From contig JAODBH010000026.1 in the NCBI GenBank assembly GCA_025463865.1, positions 1-35,630 of the forward strand: a stretch of DNA of 35,630 nt, read 5' to 3'. The notes under the pieces are model-generated. The model saw nothing but the letters and a program-made list of their open reading frames with translations, was not told the origin of the DNA and did no database searches. Positions 30,693 to 35,630 of this stretch are shown here, in pieces (positions within the stretch are counted from its first letter, which is position 1; the number at the start of each line of letters is the position of its first letter). The DNA is from Actinomycetes bacterium (GTDB lineage Bacteria > Actinomycetota > Acidimicrobiia > IMCC26256 > Chersky-534). Both the position numbers and the translations under genes were made by a program.

Positions 30693-32366
30693 TTACAGGC
30701 GGGCGAGCTCTTCGCGGAGGAGTCCGAGGCCCATGGGGCCGAGGGCGAGCGCGCGGCTGTGAAAGTCCTTCAGGTCGAATCCGGAGCCGTGGCGGGCGCG
30801 CGCGGCGTCGCGGCCTTCGAGCCAGATGCGCTCGCCGACCTTGTAGCTGATCGCCTGACCGGGCCAGCCGAGGTAGCGGTCGATCTCGCTCGCGATGAAC
30901 GGGGCGTCGAAGCCACCGAATCCGAGCATGAACGCGATCGCGAGATCGGGGGTCCACTGCTCGCCGCCGTGGAACGTCTCGCCGTGCGGGATGTTCTTGC
31001 CGAGGTGCAGCCCGATGTCGACGACGACGCGTGCGGCGCGGAACGCTTGGGCCTGGAGCATGCCGAGCTCGTCGGCCGGATCGTCCAGGTATCCGAGCTC
31101 GCCCATGAGCCGCTCCGAATAGAGCGCCCAGCCCTCGGCGTGACCGGAGTTCTCCACCAGCGTGCGCTGGAAGCGGTTGAGCAGGTCGGCGAGGTACACG
31201 ACCTGGCCGATCTGCAGGTGATGACCGGGCACGCCCTCGTGGTAACAGGTCGAGACCTCGTGCCAGAGGGGGAAGCGCGTCTTGCCGACGGGCTCGGGAT
31301 ACCACGTGCGTCCTGGCCGGCTGAAGTCCTCCGACGGCGGCGTGTAGTACATCGCCGCCGCGCCTCCGGGGGGCGTGATCATCGCCTCGACGCGCTGCAC
31401 CGGGAGCGGGATGTCGAAGTGGGTCCCGTTGAGCTCACTGATCGTGCGGTCCATGAGGTCCTGGAGCCACGCCCGGAGATTCGCGATCCCCTCGATGCTG
31501 CGCGCGGGGTCGTGGTCGAGGAACTCGATGACCTCGGCCAGCGAGCGGTGCGGGAGGATGCGCTCGCCGACCGCGCGCATCGCGTGCTCGATGCGGTGCA
31601 GCTCGTGCCACCCCCAGCTGTAGGTCTCGTCGAGATCCAGGTCGATGCCGTTGAACTCGCGCGCCGAGAGCAGGTAGCGCTCGGCGCCCACCCCGTCCTG
31701 CTCGGACGCCGACGGGGCGTAGTCGTGACGCAGGTACTCCGCGAGTTGCCCGTAGGCGTCGGTCGCGGCCTGCGCCGCGCCCCGTAGCTTCGCCTCGAGC
31801 GCGGCGTCGTTACCCCCGTAGCCGTCGACGAAGCTGACGAAGAACGGCGGGGTGTTGTTCTCGAGGCCGCCCCACGTGCCTGCCGTGACTGCGCAGGCGA
31901 GCGCTTGCCGCCGGGCGGCGACGATCCCGCGCGAGGCGCCCTCCACGAGCGACGCCTGGAAGCTCGTGAGCGCTTCGGGGACCTTCGTCATGCGGGTGGC
32001 GATCGTCGCCCAGTCGTCGTCGGTGTTCGTCGGCATCTGGTCGAAGACGCCGCGGATGCTCTCGATCGGGCTCGCGAGCACGCGCACGTCGCGCAGCCGC
32101 TCGCCGGCGTCGAACTGGTCGACGACGATCGCGAGCTCGTCCTGCATGACGGCCAGGGCGATCCGGTCGCGTTCGTCGTTCACGGGCGCGCCGTCGAGCT
32201 CGAGGCGCGTGTCGCGCGCCAGCTCGGCGCTCGCCGCGGTGCCCTCGGGGGAGAAGTCGGTCATCTCGTCGTCGTGGCCCGCGATCCCGGCCGCGGTGGC
32301 GAGCACCGGGTCGAGCGCGGCGATCCGGTCGACGTACCGATCGGCGATCTCGCGGACTGTGGGCAT
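30693..32366 (-). CDS. DUF885 family metallopeptidase
   Basis: A 557-residue protein of the DUF885 family, predicted zinc peptidases related to M3/M32. The metal motif is H376-E-G-V-P-G-H-H383-LQ, and a downstream HAEGWALYSERLMGELG supplies the next acidic ligand. Helical segments fill the rest. No signal peptide is seen on the chosen start, so a cytoplasmic role is likely. ATG at 32366 has GGGGAG 5 bases upstream; longer frames are not supported. It begins 13 bases after the LLM gene stop, so the two are one operon. Substrates of the family are mostly undefined; small peptides or amides are plausible. Confidence 0.92.
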   Translation of the reverse strand: MPTVREIADRYVDRIAALDPVLATAAGIAGHDDEMTDFSPEGTAASAELARDTRLELDGAPVNDERDRIALAVMQDELAIVVDQFDAGERLRDVRVLASPIESIRGVFDQMPTNTDDDWATIATRMTKVPEALTSFQASLVEGASRGIVAARRQALACAVTAGTWGGLENNTPPFFVSFVDGYGGNDAALEAKLRGAAQAATDAYGQLAEYLRHDYAPSASEQDGVGAERYLLSAREFNGIDLDLDETYSWGWHELHRIEHAMRAVGERILPHRSLAEVIEFLDHDPARSIEGIANLRAWLQDLMDRTISELNGTHFDIPLPVQRVEAMITPPGGAAAMYYTPPSEDFSRPGRTWYPEPVGKTRFPLWHEVSTCYHEGVPGHHLQIGQVVYLADLLNRFQRTLVENSGHAEGWALYSERLMGELGYLDDPADELGMLQAQAFRAARVVVDIGLHLGKNIPHGETFHGGEQWTPDLAIAFMLGFGGFDAPFIASEIDRYLGWPGQAISYKVGERIWLEGRDAARARHGSGFDLKDFHSRALALGPMGLGLLREELARL

Positions 32367-32379
32367 GGGGCTCCCCGGG

Positions 32380-33348
32380 TCAGGCGAGCCCGAGCGCGGC
32401 GACGGCCCGGAGCTCGCGAGGAATATCGGCGCCCATGGGGGCATAGATGAGCTCGGTGACGCCGGTCTCCGCGAGCGCCTCGGCCTTGGTCCGCCATTCC
32501 GACGCATCGCCGGTCATCGTGTACTGGAGGACCGAGTCACCCGAGACCAGCTTCCGGTCGCGTTCGGACACGGCGGTGAAGTGGCCCCGGTGCAGCGCGA
32601 GGTGGCGCTCCACTTCGGGGATCGACTCCAGGTCCGCCCGCCATGCCTCACCGCCTTCCATCTCGTCGACCATGGAAGGGGCCGCTTCGTAGATGCCGTG
32701 GTAGGCGACGACCGCGCCCGGTCCGGCGGCATCGAGCACCCGGGCCGAGTCGGCGGGCTCACCCGGTTCGAGGACGGTGCCGTACTGGAGGAGCGCGCAC
32801 CAGTCGAAGTCGGGGACCCCGCCGAACACTGCCATCACGCCGTCGCCGTGCTCCTGCGCGACCGCGAGCCCCTTGGGACCGTTGGCGGCCACGACGATCG
32901 GGGTCGGGAGCGGCCGCTCGGGGAGCACGCCCGGGTCCATCACCATCTGGACGAGGCGGCCGTCGATCTCGACGGCCTCACCCCGCAGGAGCCCGCGCAG
33001 CTGGGCGATGTACGCGCCGGTGTCCTTCCACGTCATCGGCGCCTGGCCGAGGACCATGCGCCCGGTGAAGCCGGTGCCGACGGCCGCCGCGGCGCGGCCC
33101 GGCGCGAGCTGCTCGAGTGTGGCGAGCGCACTTGCGTTGACGAGCACGTGGCGGAGGCTCGGCACCAGGACCGCGGGGCCGAGGCCGATCCGCTCGGTGG
33201 CCGCCGCGGCGAGCGCGAGATGCATCCACACGTCGCCGTAGAGCGCGGGCGAGTCCCACATCCATGCCCGCGCGTACCCGAGGTCCTCGGCCAGGCGGAC
33301 GTGCTCCACCGTGTGCGGTCCGGGAGCGAATCCACAGGAGATGTCCAC
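32380..33348 (-). CDS. LLM-class flavin/F420-dependent oxidoreductase
   Basis: A 322-residue luciferase-like TIM-barrel oxidoreductase. Family motifs include the AEDLGYARAWMWDSP start, LAAAATERIGLGPAVLVP with the strand-turn, TLEQLAPGRAAAAVGTG and the PIVVAANGPKGLAVAQEHGD. These match the F420-dependent branch common in actinobacteria (MER-like), though FMN use cannot be ruled out. The GTG start at 33348 follows a TAGCGT box by exactly 6 bases and gives the usual N-terminus (MDISCGFAPGP). It is the first gene of a two-gene operon with the DUF885 peptidase. The substrate is unknown. Confidence 0.92.
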   Translation of the reverse strand: MDISCGFAPGPHTVEHVRLAEDLGYARAWMWDSPALYGDVWMHLALAAAATERIGLGPAVLVPSLRHVLVNASALATLEQLAPGRAAAAVGTGFTGRMVLGQAPMTWKDTGAYIAQLRGLLRGEAVEIDGRLVQMVMDPGVLPERPLPTPIVVAANGPKGLAVAQEHGDGVMAVFGGVPDFDWCALLQYGTVLEPGEPADSARVLDAAGPGAVVAYHGIYEAAPSMVDEMEGGEAWRADLESIPEVERHLALHRGHFTAVSERDRKLVSGDSVLQYTMTGDASEWRTKAEALAETGVTELIYAPMGADIPRELRAVAALGLA

Positions 33349-33354
33349 GCCCCG

Positions 33355-33360
33355 ACGCTA
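33355..33360 (-). promoter_or_regulatory. Leaderless -10 box (TAGCGT) for the LLM-DUF885 operon
   Basis: On the minus strand TAGCGT is followed by exactly 6 bases and the GTG at 33348. No ribosome-binding site is present. Confidence 0.55.
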
Positions 33361-33390
33361 CCGGAGGCGCGGCGGAACGCGGTCCTGTGA

Positions 33391-35630
33391 CTAGCCGCCG
33401 TTGGCGGCGGGGACGAACGTCCGGCAGGGCTCGCCGCGCAGGCTGCCGCACGCGGGCAGGCGGGTCGGGATCGGGACGCTGCTCACGACCGGCAAAGCGA
33501 TGCTCGAGGCGTGTTTCACGTCGCGCGCGATCGAGTTCATGACGATGCCCTTCGCGGGCTGCGCGGTGAACGACCATCGGGGCCGGTTGCCGCCCGGTGC
33601 CTGCACGGTGATGCGGATACGTGACCCGGAACGGAAGGCGTGACCCATACCGGGCAGCTCGACGCGGGACAGCGTGTACTTGTTCTTGGGCAACGGGGCC
33701 GCATCGCGCTTCAGGTGCGTGTGGCGGGGCGCGAGGTCGGTGGTACCCCCCGGGTCGAGCGCGCGTTGGCTCGCCCGGAGCCAGCCGCTCTGGACGTAGG
33801 TCTCCTTGCCGTCCGGCCGCACCTCGGTGAGGGTGACCTCGAGGTCGGTGTCACGGGCGGTCGACTTCAGCCAGAGGTCGACGCTCCCCGGTCCGACGAC
33901 GACCGTGTCGCGGGGGAGCGGCGGCGTGGTGTAGCCGACGCCCTTGCCGCCGGGCAACGGGCGCCAGTCGTAGGCCGGCGACGTCTTCCAGAGCGCCGCG
34001 TCGTCGCCGGTGTAGTCGGTCGCCGGGAACGCGGTCGGGTCGTACTGATAGGTGTCGGCGGTCGCCGCCGCGGCCGCGCCGGTCGGCTTGGCGTCGGTGA
34101 GGGTCCCGTTGGGACCGAAGTAGAGCCGAGCGGTGGCCGCGGGAGGCGGCCAGCTCGTGAACTCGGCCTCGAAGCCCGGCAGTGGTGCACCCGGGGTCTG
34201 GCCCGGCGCCGCGCCGTTGTCGAACAGCACGCGGACGCGGGGCTCGCCTTCGTAGACGTCCAAGGCGTTCTTGTATGCGCCGTAGTCGTTGAAGCGCCCG
34301 GCCGGGAGCTGGAGGCCGTTGACGCCCATCAGCTGCGAGTAGAACGCGGGCGCGGCCAGCTTGACCGAGTCGGGGATGCGCGGGACTTGGAGCGCGACGT
34401 AGAAGAAGAGGAACTCGGCCCACCGCTCGGCGACCTGGGGCGCGAACGCGTCGGCGTGCATGCCATTGAACAGCGTCACCTCGACCTTGGTGAACGCGCC
34501 GAAGTGGTCGAGCATGTCGGTGAAGTGCGGTCCCGTCTGCTCGTCGGTGAAGGAACCGGCGATGAAGACGGGGACCTGGATCTGGTCGACGAACGTGTAC
34601 GGCGAGAGCGGGTCGTCGATCAGCGGTTGGTAGAAGGGCCGACCGCTCTCCTGCTTCAGGAGGCTCACGTTCTGGCCCCGCAACTTCTGGTTGTTGCTGC
34701 ACGCCACGTCGCCCTGCGCGATCCGCTTGACCACCCACGGCTGCCCGCTCGGCTGTGCCGCGGCGTCCCGTTCCCTCGCGAACTGGGCCGCGAAGCCGGT
34801 GTTGGGGATGCCGCCGGGGTACGCCTCGCCCCGCCAGAAGTCGTCGAGCACCGACAGCGGTGCGATGGCGGCGAGGTGCGGGGGCTGGGTCGCGCCCACG
34901 AAGAGCTGACTGATGCCGGAGTAGGAGATCCCCACCATGCCGACCTTGTGGTGCAGAACCCACGGCTGGGCCGCAACCGTCTCGACGGCGTCGTAGCCGT
35001 CGAGGGACTGGAGGTTCTCGAAGAACGAGTAGGCGCCGCCCGAGCAGCCGGTGCCACGCATGTTGACGCCCACGGTCGCGAAGCCCAGCTGCCCGGCCGC
35101 CAGCGTGCTCGGCTGCGGCGTGTCGGGATTGGCGACGTCGTAGCCGGAGTACTCGACCACGGTGGGGAACGGCCCGTCGGCGGCGGTCTTGCCCGCGGGG
35201 AGGCGGACCATCGCCGCGAGGGTGGTGCCGTCACGGGTGCGGAGGTAGTTGAGCCCCGGCTGGAGGGCCTGGCCGGTATAGAGCGACTTCGGTGGCGCAT
35301 CGGCGGGGCTCATGACCTGAAAGGTCGGGCTCGCGAACAGCTTGCCGCTCTGCTTGCTCACGACGGTGTAGTCGGAAGCGAACGGCACGTCCCGGAAGAT
35401 GTAGCTACCGGATTTGTCGGCGACCCCGTGGGCGACCGGGATCTTGTGGAGATGGAGCAGGACCAGCTTCGCCCCGGGTGTGGCGTCGGTGACGTAGACC
35501 TGCTGGACCGATCCGCCCACGTGGTAGGTCGCCGAAGTGGTCTTTCCGGCGTTCGGATCCACGAAACTCGGCCCGGTCGTCGTCGTCTTCGGCTTCGCGG
35601 TCGTCGAGCTCCCGGGAGGGGAGGCCGCGC
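33391..35630 (-). CDS. CocE/NonD (X-Pro dipeptidyl-peptidase S15) family hydrolase, partial
   Basis: The C-terminal 745 residues of an alpha/beta-hydrolase; the frame stays open to the window edge, so the N-terminus is missing. The nucleophile is in GISYSG (around 34913-34930), a likely Asp in GSFTDEQTG (around 34532-34558), and a His in NGMHADAF (around 34456). A C-terminal jelly-roll (PepX_C) domain carries VVGPGSVDLWLKSTARDTD. The first visible residues are Ser/Thr/Lys/Pro-rich, as in linkers after a signal peptide, so the enzyme is probably exported. Members hydrolyse X-Pro peptides, cocaine-like esters or acylases. The GTG at 35562 is not a credible start because the frame continues upstream of it. 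Confidence 0.9.
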   Translation of the reverse strand, partial: AASPPGSSTTAKPKTTTTGPSFVDPNAGKTTSATYHVGGSVQQVYVTDATPGAKLVLLHLHKIPVAHGVADKSGSYIFRDVPFASDYTVVSKQSGKLFASPTFQVMSPADAPPKSLYTGQALQPGLNYLRTRDGTTLAAMVRLPAGKTAADGPFPTVVEYSGYDVANPDTPQPSTLAAGQLGFATVGVNMRGTGCSGGAYSFFENLQSLDGYDAVETVAAQPWVLHHKVGMVGISYSGISQLFVGATQPPHLAAIAPLSVLDDFWRGEAYPGGIPNTGFAAQFARERDAAAQPSGQPWVVKRIAQGDVACSNNQKLRGQNVSLLKQESGRPFYQPLIDDPLSPYTFVDQIQVPVFIAGSFTDEQTGPHFTDMLDHFGAFTKVEVTLFNGMHADAFAPQVAERWAEFLFFYVALQVPRIPDSVKLAAPAFYSQLMGVNGLQLPAGRFNDYGAYKNALDVYEGEPRVRVLFDNGAAPGQTPGAPLPGFEAEFTSWPPPAATARLYFGPNGTLTDAKPTGAAAAATADTYQYDPTAFPATDYTGDDAALWKTSPAYDWRPLPGGKGVGYTTPPLPRDTVVVGPGSVDLWLKSTARDTDLEVTLTEVRPDGKETYVQSGWLRASQRALDPGGTTDLAPRHTHLKRDAAPLPKNKYTLSRVELPGMGHAFRSGSRIRITVQAPGGNRPRWSFTAQPAKGIVMNSIARDVKHASSIALPVVSSVPIPTRLPACGSLRGEPCRTFVPAANGG

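Noticed and set aside
35560-35562. GTG at 35562 as the true start of the S15-type hydrolase
   Set aside because: The same frame stays open to the window edge, and the upstream residues form a Ser/Thr/Pro/Lys-rich linker as expected after a signal peptide.

Overview
The window is GC-rich (about 70 %), densely coded DNA with no RNA genes, insertion sequences or CRISPR arrays that I could see. Several signs point to a high-GC actinomycete: a group II truncated haemoglobin close to mycobacterial GlbO, a homologue of the mycothiol-dependent Rv2466c family, an MshB-like PIG-L deacetylase, an LLM-type (F420/FMN) oxidoreductase, a class II HelD helicase, a CsoR copper repressor, and many leaderless genes whose -10 box (TANNNT or close) lies 6-7 bases before ATG/GTG. 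The mix would fit Acidimicrobiia, but that placement is inference.

Layout. 1-3394: a partial PEBP-family gene, a YciI-like gene, a DUF72 gene, an acyltransferase-3 membrane protein and a SAM methyltransferase. 3399-6832: a terminator hairpin, a large amidohydrolase-2 gene facing left, then an FtsX-type permease overlapping its LolD/MacB-type ATPase. 6848-9997: a leftward run of msrA, an SDR dehydrogenase, a Nudix hydrolase and two VOC proteins. 10047-11178: glbO facing a membrane-anchored haem-binding CxxCH protein and a small membrane protein. 11372-12235: a PPM1-like methyltransferase.

12253-17333 is the best-defined functional unit. It is a copper-export operon, copZ-copA-csoR-copB, behind one promoter whose 17-bp spacer carries a CsoR-type palindrome. 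The operon supplies a chaperone, a Cu(I) CPC-type pump, the sensor-repressor and a second CPH-type pump with a His-rich tail.

17621-20388: an exported protein of unknown role, a low-molecular-weight phosphatase coupled to a PIG-L deacetylase, and an Rv2466c-like DsbA-fold protein with only one active-site cysteine. 20430-23239: an exported SGNH hydrolase behind a YacP-type NYN nuclease, and a divergent quinone-oxidoreductase-type MDR enzyme.

23258-25284 holds the most unusual locus: a zinc-ribbon/TM/coiled-coil/GH43 protein overlapping the gene of a small TM/coiled-coil partner. Both carry the same two-cysteine module, with the cysteines exactly 30 residues apart. Divergent from them, behind a GC-rich tandem repeat with G-quadruplex potential, is a HelD/HelR-type RNA polymerase-recycling helicase. 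28039-35630: a class I aldolase-like protein overlapping an M3 oligoendopeptidase, a perfect 19-bp hairpin, then on the other strand a DUF885 metallopeptidase, an LLM oxidoreductase and a partial CocE/NonD (S15) hydrolase running off the window.
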